Below are positions 23,143-32,572 of a stretch of DNA of 64,000 nucleotides, in pieces. The stretch's first letter is position 1; every line of letters begins with the position of its first letter. The notes under the pieces are model-generated. The model searched no databases, was not told where the DNA came from, and saw nothing but the letters and a program-made list of their open reading frames with translations. Origin of the DNA: Pseudoselenomonas ruminantium (GTDB lineage: Bacteria > Bacillota > Negativicutes > Selenomonadales > Selenomonadaceae); NCBI GenBank assembly GCA_015058575.1, contig SVBZ01000006.1, positions 16,042 through 80,041 on the forward strand. The letters run 5' to 3'. A program made the position numbers and the translations under genes.

Positions 23143-26100
23143 TTAATGGCTTAGCGCCTTGTCTTTATATTCTTTTTTCTCCTGCTGCGGCCCGCGTTCT
23201 TTGGCCACGGCCAGCATGAGTTTCAAGCGGTTGAGCTGGTTGACCTCACTTGAACCTGCATCGCAGTCTATAGCCGTGATGTTGGCCCCCTTGTAGGCGT
23301 TGCGCAGTTCATGCATGACGCCCTTGCCCGTGATGTGGTTTGGCAGACAGCCAAAGGGCTGCAGGCAGACGACATTGGGCACACCCTCATCAATGAGTTT
23401 TACCATCTCACCGGTCAGGAACCAGCCCTCACCGGCCATATTGCCGAGGCTGACATGACGCGCGGCCAGCTCCGCCGTCTCATAGATTGTATTCGGCACC
23501 CGGAAATGACGGCTCTCTTTAAGCGCTTTGCGCATCGGCTTGCGGAAGAACTCAATGACCTTGATGAACAGCTTGCCGAAGAACTCATCTTTGTACTTAC
23601 CCGCAAGCAACTGATGCTTAGCAATTGAATCATACGCCGAGTAAAGGAAGAAATCCACGAAATCCGGCATGACGACTTCGGCGCCCTCATCCATAAGCAC
23701 CTTTTCGATATGGTTGTTCGCCACCGGATGATATTTGACGAGAATCTCGCCGACGATACCGACCTTCGGCTTCCATAAGGTTTCATCAATCGGCAGATTG
23801 TCAAAATCACGTACGATGGCTTTGATGTTTTTCTTGAATTTGAAGTAATTGCCGTGGTTGATTTCTTCCTTGCAGCGCTCCATCCACTTGCAGGAAAGTG
23901 CCTGCGTCGAGCCATGCGTCAACTCGTACGGCATCATGCGATTGCGCACATTCATCAGCGTATCGCCATAGATAGCCGCCTTGATGGCATCGGTAAGCAT
24001 CGCGCGGTCGAGATTGAACGCATCGGTCTCATCCTTCAAGCCATGCACGGCAAAAACCGGCACCTGCGGATAGCCCGCATATTTGAGAGCCTCACGCAGA
24101 ACGCTCAAGTAATTCGTCGCCCGGCAGGCTCCGCATGTCTGGAACAGCATGATGCTCGTATGATCCGGATTGCAGAGCCCCGACTTCAACGCCTGGATAA
24201 GCTGACCGATAACCACGATAGCAGGATAACACATATCGTTGTTGACATAGCGCAGCCCCGTGTCGATGGCCTCCTTGCCCGGCATCGGCGGAATGACGAC
24301 ATTATAGCCATACTTGCGGATAGCCGTCTTGAAGAGCTCAAAGTGAATTGGTGCCATCTGCGGTGCCAAGATGGTATGCGTCGCCTTACAGTCCGCAGTA
24401 AACCGCGGCCGCGCAATCGGCTTGATTTCCTTATAGGCAACCGGCGTCCGGCGCGTGAGCGCTGCCATCAGCGAACGCAGGCGGATGCGGGCCGCCCCGA
24501 GATTCGAAACCTCATCGAGCTTAATCATCGTGTAGATGCGGTGATGCTGCTCCAAAATATCCTTGACCTGTCCCGTCGTCAGCGCATCGAGCCCGCAGCC
24601 AAACGAACTGAACTGGATAAGCGTCAGATTGTCATGCTCTGCCACGAACTGCGCCGCATGATAGAGACGCGCATGATAGCTCCACTGATTGACGACCTTG
24701 AGCTTTCCAGCCTTGACTGGCAGATGATAGACCGCATCCTCTGATAAGATTGGCAGTTTATACGACTGAATCATCTCCGGAATGCCGTGGTTGATTTCCG
24801 GGTCCACATGATAGGGACGGCCAACCAGCAGGATTGCCTGCTCCCCAGTCTTTTCAATCCGGGCGAGAATCTTTGCCCCATAATCGCGGACATCCTGACG
24901 ATACTGTTCGATTTCCTTGTAGGCTGCCTCGACGGCCGCCGCGATTTCATGTTTGGAAATCCCTTCCTTGCGCCCCAGCTCCTCATAAAGACGCGCAATC
25001 AGGCGCTTCTTGTCATGGATTGGCAAAAACGGCTGGATAAAATCAATATCCTGTTCGCGCAGGATATCCATATTGCCGCGGATATTTTCGGCATAGGAAG
25101 CGACGATTGGACAGTTAAAATGGTTGTCCGACGCATTGACATCATCCTCCATATTGTACGGTTCACACGGATAAAAAATCTTTTTTACGCCTTTTTCGAT
25201 AAGGTCAACAATATGACCATGCGTAATCTTAGCCGGATAGCAGAGCGAATCGGAGGGCACGGTTGCCATGCCCTTATAGTACATCTTCGCACTCGACTTG
25301 CCCGACAGCACGACTTCATAACCAAGACTATCGAGGAACGTGAACCAGAACGGATAATCCTCGTACATATTGAGCACGCGCGGGATACCGATACGGCCGC
25401 GCTTAGCTCCTTCATGCGGCTTGTAATGCCTAAAGACGCGGTCATATTTATACTTGTAGATATTCGGCGTCTGCTCCTCAGTCTGCTTCTCGCCGCCCAC
25501 GCCGCGCTCACAGCGGTTTCCTGTGAAGTACCTGCTGCCATCGGGGAATTTCTGCATCGTAATCAGGCACTTATTGCCACAGCCCTTGCAGCGGTAGGAA
25601 CTCGTCGCTACCGTGAATGCATCAAGCTGCTCCGCCGACAGTACCGACGAATGCGCCTGCCCCGATTCCAAGGCCAGGATAGCTGCACCATAGGCGCCCA
25701 TAAGTCCGGCAATGTCCGGGCGGATGACGTCGCGATCCAAAAGTTTCTCCATACAGCGCAATACCGCATCGTTGTAGAACGTACCGCCCTGCACGACGAT
25801 ATGATCACCAAGCTCACCGACGTCCTTGAGCTGCATGACTTTAAACAGTGCATTCTTGATGACCGAGAAGGCAATGCCTGCCGAAATATCGGCAACTTCC
25901 GCGCCTTCCTTCTGCGCCTGCTTGACCTTCGAATTCATGAAGACCGTGCAGCGCGTGCCAAGGTCGACTGGCGCCTTGGACGTCAGTGCCTTCTTCGCAA
26001 ACTCCGCGGGCGTCATATGCAGTCCCTCGGCAAAGTTCTGGATGAACGAACCGCAGCCCGCCGAGCAGGCCTCATTGAGCGTGATATTGCCGATACTGCC

Positions 26101-27399
26101 ATCTTTGACAAAGAAGCATTTCATATCCTGCCCGCCGATATCGAGGACAAACGTGACCTCGGGGCAGAATTCCTGCGCTGCGCGCAGATGCGCAAATGTC
26201 TCGACTTCCCCACCATCAGCATGGATAGCCGCCTTGACGATGGCCTCACCATAGCCCGTCGTCATCGTACCAGCAATCCAAGCTGCTTCCGGCATTGCCT
26301 TGTAAAGCTCTTTCATCTCGCGGACAACAGTCTTCAAAGGAGAGCCCTGATTGCTGCCATACGAAGTATAGAGAATCTCCTTCTCCTGGCCAATGGCCGT
26401 AATCTTCGTAGTCGTAGAACCGGCATCGATACCGACATAGACTGGCCCCGCATAGTCTGCCAGCACCCCACGCTTTACCTTATCCTTATCGTGGCGTTGC
26501 TTGAATTCCTCATACTCGGCCGGACTGTCAAACAGCGTGAAGTCAGCCTTGCGTGTCTCGCAAGCTGCCGCCTCCCTGGCACGCGCAATGCTCGTCTCGA
26601 GCTGCGATACATCAATCGTTTGGGCCTCCTCAGATAAGGCCGACCCCATCGCAACAAAGTAATTGCCGTAATCCACAGCGACAACATGTTCCTTGTCGAG
26701 CCCGAGTGTCTCAATGAAGCGCTTGCGCAGCTCCGGCAGGAAATGAAGCGGGCCGCCAAGGAAAGCAACATGACCGTCAATCGGACGCCCCTGGGCCAGG
26801 TTGCCAATGGTCTGATTGACCACAGCCTGGAAAATCGACAGCGCGATATCCGCTTTTTCCGCACCATCATTCATGAGCGCCTGAATATCCGTTTTGGCAA
26901 AAACGCCGCAGCGCGAAGCAATCGTGTAAATCTGTTTGCCTTTGGCTGCCAGCTCATTAAGTCCCGGTGCATCCGTCGACAGAAGCGATGCCATATGATC
27001 GATGAACGAACCCGTGCCGCCCGCGCAAACACCATTCATGCGCTGCTCAGGAGCATCACCGAAATATGTGATTTTCGCATCCTCACCGCCGAGCTCGACG
27101 ACCGTATCCGTCTGCGGGATAAGCTCACGGACAGCCGCAGCGCAGGCTATTACCTCCTGCACGAACGGCAAGCCAATACGCTGGGCAATCCCCATGCCGG
27201 CGGAGCCAGTCAATGCAAACGAGAATTTCTGCTCACCGACGATTGTCTTAAGATGCGTCAGATTCTCCTGCAGGGCATTGCCAATCTCAGAAAAGTGGCG
27301 GGCGTAGTTCTTATAGATGATATTCTTCTCATGATCGAGGACCACCAGCTTGATGGTCGTAGAACCTACGTCGATACCAACCTTTAATAGGGAATTCAT
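23143..27399 (-). CDS. Large fused acyl-CoA dehydratase activase / 2-hydroxyacyl-CoA dehydratase-like protein
   Basis: The 1418-residue product contains two ASKHA (BcrA/BadF/HgdC-type) ATPase domains. The first starts GIDVGSTTIKL (8-18) and has GGEDAKITYF and MNGVCAGGTGSFIDHM (Cys125; Cys164 follows). The second starts GIDAGSTTTKI (about 323) with LNEACSAGCGSF (Cys445, Cys449). A CKGCGNKC motif (near 610), a DUF2229 segment and a C-terminal 2-hydroxyglutaryl-CoA dehydratase-like region follow (for example LFQTCGACRATNYL, QPFGCLPNH). Known activators use ATP to inject an electron into a dehydratase. This fused form is common in anaerobes but its substrate is unknown. AGGTGG lies 8 nt from ATG 27399. 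It is monocistronic. Confidence 0.88.
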   Translation of the reverse strand: MNSLLKVGIDVGSTTIKLVVLDHEKNIIYKNYARHFSEIGNALQENLTHLKTIVGEQKFSFALTGSAGMGIAQRIGLPFVQEVIACAAAVRELIPQTDTVVELGGEDAKITYFGDAPEQRMNGVCAGGTGSFIDHMASLLSTDAPGLNELAAKGKQIYTIASRCGVFAKTDIQALMNDGAEKADIALSIFQAVVNQTIGNLAQGRPIDGHVAFLGGPLHFLPELRKRFIETLGLDKEHVVAVDYGNYFVAMGSALSEEAQTIDVSQLETSIARAREAAACETRKADFTLFDSPAEYEEFKQRHDKDKVKRGVLADYAGPVYVGIDAGSTTTKITAIGQEKEILYTSYGSNQGSPLKTVVREMKELYKAMPEAAWIAGTMTTGYGEAIVKAAIHADGGEVETFAHLRAAQEFCPEVTFVLDIGGQDMKCFFVKDGSIGNITLNEACSAGCGSFIQNFAEGLHMTPAEFAKKALTSKAPVDLGTRCTVFMNSKVKQAQKEGAEVADISAGIAFSVIKNALFKVMQLKDVGELGDHIVVQGGTFYNDAVLRCMEKLLDRDVIRPDIAGLMGAYGAAILALESGQAHSSVLSAEQLDAFTVATSSYRCKGCGNKCLITMQKFPDGSRYFTGNRCERGVGGEKQTEEQTPNIYKYKYDRVFRHYKPHEGAKRGRIGIPRVLNMYEDYPFWFTFLDSLGYEVVLSGKSSAKMYYKGMATVPSDSLCYPAKITHGHIVDLIEKGVKKIFYPCEPYNMEDDVNASDNHFNCPIVASYAENIRGNMDILREQDIDFIQPFLPIHDKKRLIARLYEELGRKEGISKHEIAAAVEAAYKEIEQYRQDVRDYGAKILARIEKTGEQAILLVGRPYHVDPEINHGIPEMIQSYKLPILSEDAVYHLPVKAGKLKVVNQWSYHARLYHAAQFVAEHDNLTLIQFSSFGCGLDALTTGQVKDILEQHHRIYTMIKLDEVSNLGAARIRLRSLMAALTRRTPVAYKEIKPIARPRFTADCKATHTILAPQMAPIHFELFKTAIRKYGYNVVIPPMPGKEAIDTGLRYVNNDMCYPAIVVIGQLIQALKSGLCNPDHTSIMLFQTCGACRATNYLSVLREALKYAGYPQVPVFAVHGLKDETDAFNLDRAMLTDAIKAAIYGDTLMNVRNRMMPYELTHGSTQALSCKWMERCKEEINHGNYFKFKKNIKAIVRDFDNLPIDETLWKPKVGIVGEILVKYHPVANNHIEKVLMDEGAEVVMPDFVDFFLYSAYDSIAKHQLLAGKYKDEFFGKLFIKVIEFFRKPMRKALKESRHFRVPNTIYETAELAARHVSLGNMAGEGWFLTGEMVKLIDEGVPNVVCLQPFGCLPNHITGKGVMHELRNAYKGANITAIDCDAGSSEVNQLNRLKLMLAVAKERGPQQEKKEYKDKALSH

Positions 27400-27429
27400 A
27401 GTTTCACCACCTGAAAAAATGCATACGAG

Positions 27430-27457
27430 TAAAGACCCTCCTTTTACAGGGTCTTTT
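27430..27457. terminator. Rho-independent terminator after hsdR
   Basis: AAAGACCCT and AGGGTCTTT form a 9-bp stem with an 8-9-nt loop and a T-run on the plus side; the minus-strand U-run is short. It lies between the hsdR stop and the activase start. A six-codon frame (MHFFRW) with AAGGAGGG upstream lies between it and the activase ATG. Confidence 0.65.
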
Positions 27458-27546
27458 CATATTTTAACGCATCTGCAAGAGCCATGCAAGCCGAATCATC
27501 ACAACACAAAACAGTATAGTTGCCATTTATAACAGCAAGCTATCAG

Positions 27547-30500
27547 TTATTCTGCTTTATATTTAGCCATTGTTTCTGCTGCATACATAAAATTTTCCTC
27601 CTCATCATACTGATTATTTACTACAAAATCATTTATGTCTAACCGATCTGTCCAAAGTTCACATTGGAGCATTACCGTCTGCACTGCATCTTCCATGCCT
27701 TCTGGCGGATATTTATGTTTTTTCAGGAGCTTCTTAATCAGCATACGCATTCTTGCTCTAGCACTCGACCGCTTCTGCCAGTCAATAGTGCGATTTCGCC
27801 GCAGGGTATCCGCCAGTTCCTTCGTTATAGCAATAAGCTCTTCATTTTCATAAAAGTCTTTAATCGCCTGCGGCTTGGTCAAGGCATCATAGAAAGCCAA
27901 CTCGTCAGCAGTCAGCCCTAATTCTTTTCCTTCCTGCTGTGCCTTGGATATTTGCTTGGCGAGATTCAATAGTTCCTCTATCACCTGTTCGTTGGTCAGC
28001 ATACCATTAAGATACGCATTCATTGCCCGTTGAATGATTTCGCTGAACTTTTCTGACTTCACCACATTGGTACGACGATAAATCTGTACCTGCTCGGCAA
28101 TAAGTTTTTTCAACAATTCCACCGCCAAATTTTTCTCTTTCATCTTGGCGATTTCTTCCAAAAACTTAGGGTCAAACAGGGAAAACTCCCGCTCTACATC
28201 TGAAAAAAGATTAATAACACCATCACTCTTGATGCTCTGTTGCAAAAGGTCATTAATCCGTTGATTCATTTCCGGCAAAGAAATCTTCTGCCCTGTCCCC
28301 TGATGGGTCAACCGCAGGACAAGAACCCGCACCGCTTCAAAGAACGCTGCCTCAAACCGTTCATTCTCCGGTGCAATAGACGAACAAAGCGAAAGTGCTT
28401 GATGGAGAAGCATCGCCTCCTTGATGAAGATATCTTTTTCCTTGTCCTTCTCCCGGTCAACGATGAAGTTCACCGCACCGGTTATCGTTTTCGCCCTTTG
28501 CAAATCGGAACCAGTGGAAAATTTTCTGTAATCATACCCATAGAACAAATCCCGGCAAACAGATAATTTTTCAAGGAATTTTGGATAAGCCACCTTAGCA
28601 ATATCCGTATCACCATAATTCTTCTTATCCCGCACAGTGTAATCATTCATAGCCTGTTTGAGCGCAGATGCAATCCCCACATAATCTACCACAAGGCCGC
28701 CTTCTTTGTCCCTCCACACCCGATTGACACGGGCAATGGCCTGCATGAGATTATGACCACTCATTGGCTTATAAACGTACATGGTAGCCATAGACGGCAC
28801 ATCGAACCCCGTCAGCCACATATCGACCACGATCGCAATTTTTAAAGGACTATCATTATCCTTGAACTTCTGCGCGAGTTCATCCCGCCGATGCTTATTG
28901 CCAATAATTTGCCGCCAATCTTCCGGATCTTTGTTGCTCTCGGTCATAACCACGGCAACTTTTTCCGTCCAGGCAGGACGCAATTCCAAAATACGCCGAT
29001 AAATCTTCATGGCAATAGCACGGGAATAAGCGACAATCATAGCCTTGCCCGTCAGCAAATTTTCCCGGTAGTTTTCATAATGGTCAAGAATATCCTCTAC
29101 TAAAGAATTAATGGTTTTATCGTTCCCCAGAACGGCCTCCATCTGCCCAAGCTCACGCTTGCTTTTTTCAATAGTAGCAGCATCCGCATTCTGTGCCATC
29201 AAATCATACTCAGCATCAATGAGTTTCAATGTCGCCTCGTCCAAATGCAGTTTGATAACCCGGCTCTCATAATACACAGGCCGAGTTGCTCCATCCTCTA
29301 CCGCCTGCGTCATATCATAAATATCAATATAATCGCCGAAAACCTCACGGGTGCTTCTGTCCTTGGCAGAAATCGGTGTACCGGTAAAACCTATATATGT
29401 CGCATTAGGCAGGCTATTGCGGATAATCCGCGCCGTACCTACCACGCGCTTGGCAACTTCCTGACCTTCCTCATTATGAGTCATCACAATTTTTTCTGTC
29501 AGTCCATACTGCGAACGGTGTGCCTCATCAGCCATTACAATAATATTCCGTCGTTCTGACAGCGGTTCTTCTGATTCCTCGAACTTCTGCATGGTCGTAA
29601 AAATAATACCATTGGCCTGTCGTCCTGCCAGCCAGTTTTTCAAATGCTCCCGGTTCTCCGCATGAACAGGTTCCTGTCGCAGAAAAGCCTTGCACTTGGC
29701 AAACTGTCCATAAAGCTGGTCATCCAAATCATTCCGGTCTGTTATCACCACCACAGTTGGACTGTTCAACGCCGCCTGCAGCAGATGTACATAGAATACC
29801 ATCGACAATGACTTGCCACTCCCTTGAGTATGCCAAAACACGCCACCTTTACCATCGGTAACTGTAGCGTGTTTTGTTGAGTCAATCGCCTTACGGACAG
29901 CAAAATACTGATGATACCCTGCCAAAATTTTCACCTTTGACAGTCCATCATTAGAGAAACAGATAAAATTTTGCAGGATATCCAACAATCTACTTCGTTC
30001 AAATATCCCTTCGAAGAACGTGTCGAACTGGGCATACTGGGTATTCTCATAACTTCCGTCCGTCGTTTTCCACTCCATAAAACGGTCTTCGCCTGAAGTA
30101 ATCGTACCAGCCTTGGAGGTCATCATATCGCTCATCACGCAGATGGCATTATAAATAAACAGCGATGGAATCTCCTGCATATAATTCCGCAGCTGCAAAT
30201 ACGCTTCGCTGGCATCCGTCTCCTCACGCGATGGAGACTTCAACTCAATAACCACCACTGGCAAACCATTGAGAAACAACACCACATCAGGACGCTTTTG
30301 GCTGTTCTCGATATATGTCCACTGATTAGCCGCAATAAACGAATTGTTAGCCGGATTCTGATAGTCCACCAGATAAGCAATATCTGAACGTTCTTCCCCT
30401 TTGACCATATAGCGCACAGGAATGCCATTTTGCAGATAATCCATAAAGACTTCATCGCGTGAAACCAGCTCACCATTATCAAAATTCCGCAGCTTATACA

Positions 30501-30699
30501 AAGCATCTGCCAGCGCATCCTCCGGCAGCTTTGCATTAAGCCGCCGAAGGTAATCTTCCAGCACTTCATCATACAAAGGGCTGCGCTGGTCACGTTCTAT
30601 ATCCGGGCCATAAACAATATGGTATCCCAGACCGCTGAATAACTCCATAACAGAGTTCTCATAGTCAGCTTCGGTATATGCGTTTGGCATTACTATCAT
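27547..30699 (-). CDS. hsdR: Type I restriction enzyme R subunit HsdR
   Basis: The 1050-residue motor/nuclease subunit has the N-terminal PD-(D/E)xK nuclease (RPDVVLFLNG with Asp138, and VVVIELKSP with Glu152/Lys154). Helicase motifs follow: Walker A TQGSGKSLS (291-299), DEAH (391-394) and FTGTPISAKDRST. A long helical C-terminus, used to dock on M2S, ends it. All catalytic residues seem intact. ATG 30699 is adjacent to AAAGGG; an in-frame ATG at 30690 has better (9-nt) spacing. It lies 13 nt downstream of the HNH gene, at the end of the hsdM-S-DUF262-HEPN-ATPase-HNH-R operon. It translocates and cuts DNA lacking the host methylation. Confidence 0.96.
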   Translation of the reverse strand: MIVMPNAYTEADYENSVMELFSGLGYHIVYGPDIERDQRSPLYDEVLEDYLRRLNAKLPEDALADALYKLRNFDNGELVSRDEVFMDYLQNGIPVRYMVKGEERSDIAYLVDYQNPANNSFIAANQWTYIENSQKRPDVVLFLNGLPVVVIELKSPSREETDASEAYLQLRNYMQEIPSLFIYNAICVMSDMMTSKAGTITSGEDRFMEWKTTDGSYENTQYAQFDTFFEGIFERSRLLDILQNFICFSNDGLSKVKILAGYHQYFAVRKAIDSTKHATVTDGKGGVFWHTQGSGKSLSMVFYVHLLQAALNSPTVVVITDRNDLDDQLYGQFAKCKAFLRQEPVHAENREHLKNWLAGRQANGIIFTTMQKFEESEEPLSERRNIIVMADEAHRSQYGLTEKIVMTHNEEGQEVAKRVVGTARIIRNSLPNATYIGFTGTPISAKDRSTREVFGDYIDIYDMTQAVEDGATRPVYYESRVIKLHLDEATLKLIDAEYDLMAQNADAATIEKSKRELGQMEAVLGNDKTINSLVEDILDHYENYRENLLTGKAMIVAYSRAIAMKIYRRILELRPAWTEKVAVVMTESNKDPEDWRQIIGNKHRRDELAQKFKDNDSPLKIAIVVDMWLTGFDVPSMATMYVYKPMSGHNLMQAIARVNRVWRDKEGGLVVDYVGIASALKQAMNDYTVRDKKNYGDTDIAKVAYPKFLEKLSVCRDLFYGYDYRKFSTGSDLQRAKTITGAVNFIVDREKDKEKDIFIKEAMLLHQALSLCSSIAPENERFEAAFFEAVRVLVLRLTHQGTGQKISLPEMNQRINDLLQQSIKSDGVINLFSDVEREFSLFDPKFLEEIAKMKEKNLAVELLKKLIAEQVQIYRRTNVVKSEKFSEIIQRAMNAYLNGMLTNEQVIEELLNLAKQISKAQQEGKELGLTADELAFYDALTKPQAIKDFYENEELIAITKELADTLRRNRTIDWQKRSSARARMRMLIKKLLKKHKYPPEGMEDAVQTVMLQCELWTDRLDINDFVVNNQYDEEENFMYAAETMAKYKAE

Positions 30700-30712
30700 C
30701 CCTTTAGCTTTA

Positions 30713-31390
30713 TTACTTCCAACAATTCATAAAATCCTTAAACATATCTGCATGGTCACGTATAAGCCATCTCTTGAAGGCTGCAAAAGGCGAACCAGGT
30801 GAAAGCTCTTTCCTGATGGTAACGTATAGTTCCTGCTTTTTTCGTCCGCTGACACAAGCATACTCACGCACATAATTTTTGAACCTGCTCAATTCATCAC
30901 GGAGCTGCTTGCGAATGAAGTTCCCCTCTACCTTCTTTTGCGGTGTATCTCCGTAATAGACTTCCCTGAGCAGTTCGCACGTATGCTCTGTCAGTTCATC
31001 ATGCACGAGTGGTACGAACTCCAATTTCTCTGGTACGCCAAAATAACCAACCTTACGAAAAGCTATCTGTTCATCTACATCTACCTTTGTACAATCCAAA
31101 ATTGGCGTGTACTTATCTCCTTTGATGTTGTTGCAATGCGCGCATGCCAGAAAAAGATTATCCCATGAAAATTTCAAGTCTTTGTCCTCTTTATGGGGTA
31201 TCAAATGTTCTATCTGCCAAGAACTAACCTGTTTGCTTTCGCAGATATAGCATTTCTCACCAAACATTTCCTGCAAAGCATCGTTAACGGCAGGCGTATT
31301 GCAGGTTCCCGAACTTTTTGTCTTTTCTTCTGCCAATGACTGTTGCGCCGCTATGGCTTTCTCCGTATCTTCTCGCTCTATTTTTACCAT
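30713..31390 (-). CDS. HNH endonuclease, Septu PtuB-like
   Basis: The 225-residue product has a zinc-bound HNH nuclease: CYIC (47-50), WQIEHLIPH (His62), DNLFLACAHCNN (Asn78, Cys83, Cys86, Asn87) and KGDKY. The spacing matches the TIGR02646-type HNH of Septu PtuB and of retron-associated HNH proteins. The helical C-terminal half (IRKQLRDELSRFKNYVREY) has no assigned role. It starts 3 nt after the ATPase stop and 13 nt before hsdR. Known Septu pairs need both genes for phage defence, with the ATPase holding the nuclease in check. Assignment to Septu rests on gene pairing and motifs. Confidence 0.72.
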   Translation of the reverse strand: MVKIEREDTEKAIAAQQSLAEEKTKSSGTCNTPAVNDALQEMFGEKCYICESKQVSSWQIEHLIPHKEDKDLKFSWDNLFLACAHCNNIKGDKYTPILDCTKVDVDEQIAFRKVGYFGVPEKLEFVPLVHDELTEHTCELLREVYYGDTPQKKVEGNFIRKQLRDELSRFKNYVREYACVSGRKKQELYVTIRKELSPGSPFAAFKRWLIRDHADMFKDFMNCWK

Positions 31391-31393
31391 GTC

Positions 31394-32518
31394 TTATCCC
31401 TCAATGCTTGCAAATTCGCTTTGAATACGCGAAGCCAACTTGCCCGGCACATTCTTAAATTTATGCGCAAGTTCTGTTTTCTCAATCATTTCAGCTTCGG
31501 TAAGATTCTGCTTAGCAAAAAGCTCTTTATAGCGTTCAAGCATATTCCCCATCTTCACAGAGTAATCATCAGCATCGAAAAATGCTTCAGCCACATCATC
31601 AACAGAGAAATTCGTCATATCTGTAAACGTAACATGCTTTTCCAAGTCATAAATTACAGCGTTGGGTATAGAAGTCAGTATATATGGTGAATGGGTGGTA
31701 ACAATAAATTGTATACGAGGGAAGAAGGAAGTCAAGAAGGGCAATATTTTGCGCTGCAGCTCAATATGAAGATGCGTTTCCAATTCGTCAATTAGTGCCA
31801 CACCTTCTATATCATAGTGGCTGATAGTTCCTCCCAAAAGCCAGTTTTGCTCCATACGCAAAATCAAATCCGCAACAATACGAATAATAGAAGAATACCC
31901 ATCTGACAAATCATTAAACCCAAAGGGCTGTTTTCCTTGTTGATGAATAAGAAAATTATATCGTTTATAATCATATTCCAGCTTGATACTGTTATCTCCT
32001 AACAACTCACGCAAAGCAAGCTGAAATCTTGCAAACCAATCTTTTATACTGTTCACCACAGCATTATCATTTTCTTGCATAGCATACGCTTGTTGCGTCT
32101 TTAGATGAACCATATATTTTACTAGCAGTTGCGCAGGATCATCTAAAATTGAATATGCAGAAGATAACTTTACATCTTCCACGCCTTTTGAAATGTTTAT
32201 TTTTGTCTGACGAGTTGCTGCAAAATAAGCCGTAATGAATCGTCCAGAGGCAAATTCAGCATCTAGGTCATCATCTACATTAAATGAAACAGATATTCCA
32301 TTTACTACGCCTTGTCTCTTATTTACAAGCCAATTACTTTTATTTATAGCTATAAAATTATCTCTAATTCGTTCCAGTAACGAAGTTTTACCTGTACCAT
32401 TCTTACCTGTTATAAGTAAGTGTTGTCTTGTATCAGGAGAAAGTGCAATGTTTATGTTTTCTAAATGTAAAAACCTTGATATATATATATTCTTTACAAA
32501 GTGTTCCTTTATTGCCAC
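31394..32518 (-). CDS. AAA/ABC-type ATPase, Septu PtuA-like
   Basis: The 374-residue SMC-like ATPase has Walker A GKNGTGKT (38-45), a signature-like LSDGYSSII, Walker B VALIDELETHLH with Asp244/Glu245, and a switch THSPY (His276). This arrangement is the OLD/RecF-type AAA domain of PtuA and RloA. No Toprim domain follows, so it is not an OLD nuclease; the last ~90 residues are helical. It is shorter than many PtuA proteins. The start is GTG at 32518 with AAGGAG about 10 nt upstream. It lies 54 nt after the HEPN gene and 3 nt before the HNH gene. Strongly AT-rich compared with flanking housekeeping genes. Confidence 0.72.
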   Translation of the reverse strand: MAIKEHFVKNIYISRFLHLENINIALSPDTRQHLLITGKNGTGKTSLLERIRDNFIAINKSNWLVNKRQGVVNGISVSFNVDDDLDAEFASGRFITAYFAATRQTKINISKGVEDVKLSSAYSILDDPAQLLVKYMVHLKTQQAYAMQENDNAVVNSIKDWFARFQLALRELLGDNSIKLEYDYKRYNFLIHQQGKQPFGFNDLSDGYSSIIRIVADLILRMEQNWLLGGTISHYDIEGVALIDELETHLHIELQRKILPFLTSFFPRIQFIVTTHSPYILTSIPNAVIYDLEKHVTFTDMTNFSVDDVAEAFFDADDYSVKMGNMLERYKELFAKQNLTEAEMIEKTELAHKFKNVPGKLASRIQSEFASIEG

Positions 32519-32572
32519 TCATTCCATCTCCTTGTTTTACACAATTACGACAATCATTTTTTATACCCCAAA

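Noticed and set aside
24787..26637. 616-codon open frame antisense to the activase
   Set aside because: Same reasons; it mirrors the GC-rich third positions of the real gene.
30713..31390. HNH gene as a homing endonuclease of an intron
   Set aside because: It is in an operon with short gaps and no split host gene or intron structure is present.
30713..32518. ATPase-HNH pair as part of a retron
   Set aside because: No reverse transcriptase or msr/msd-like RNA is seen in or near the operon.
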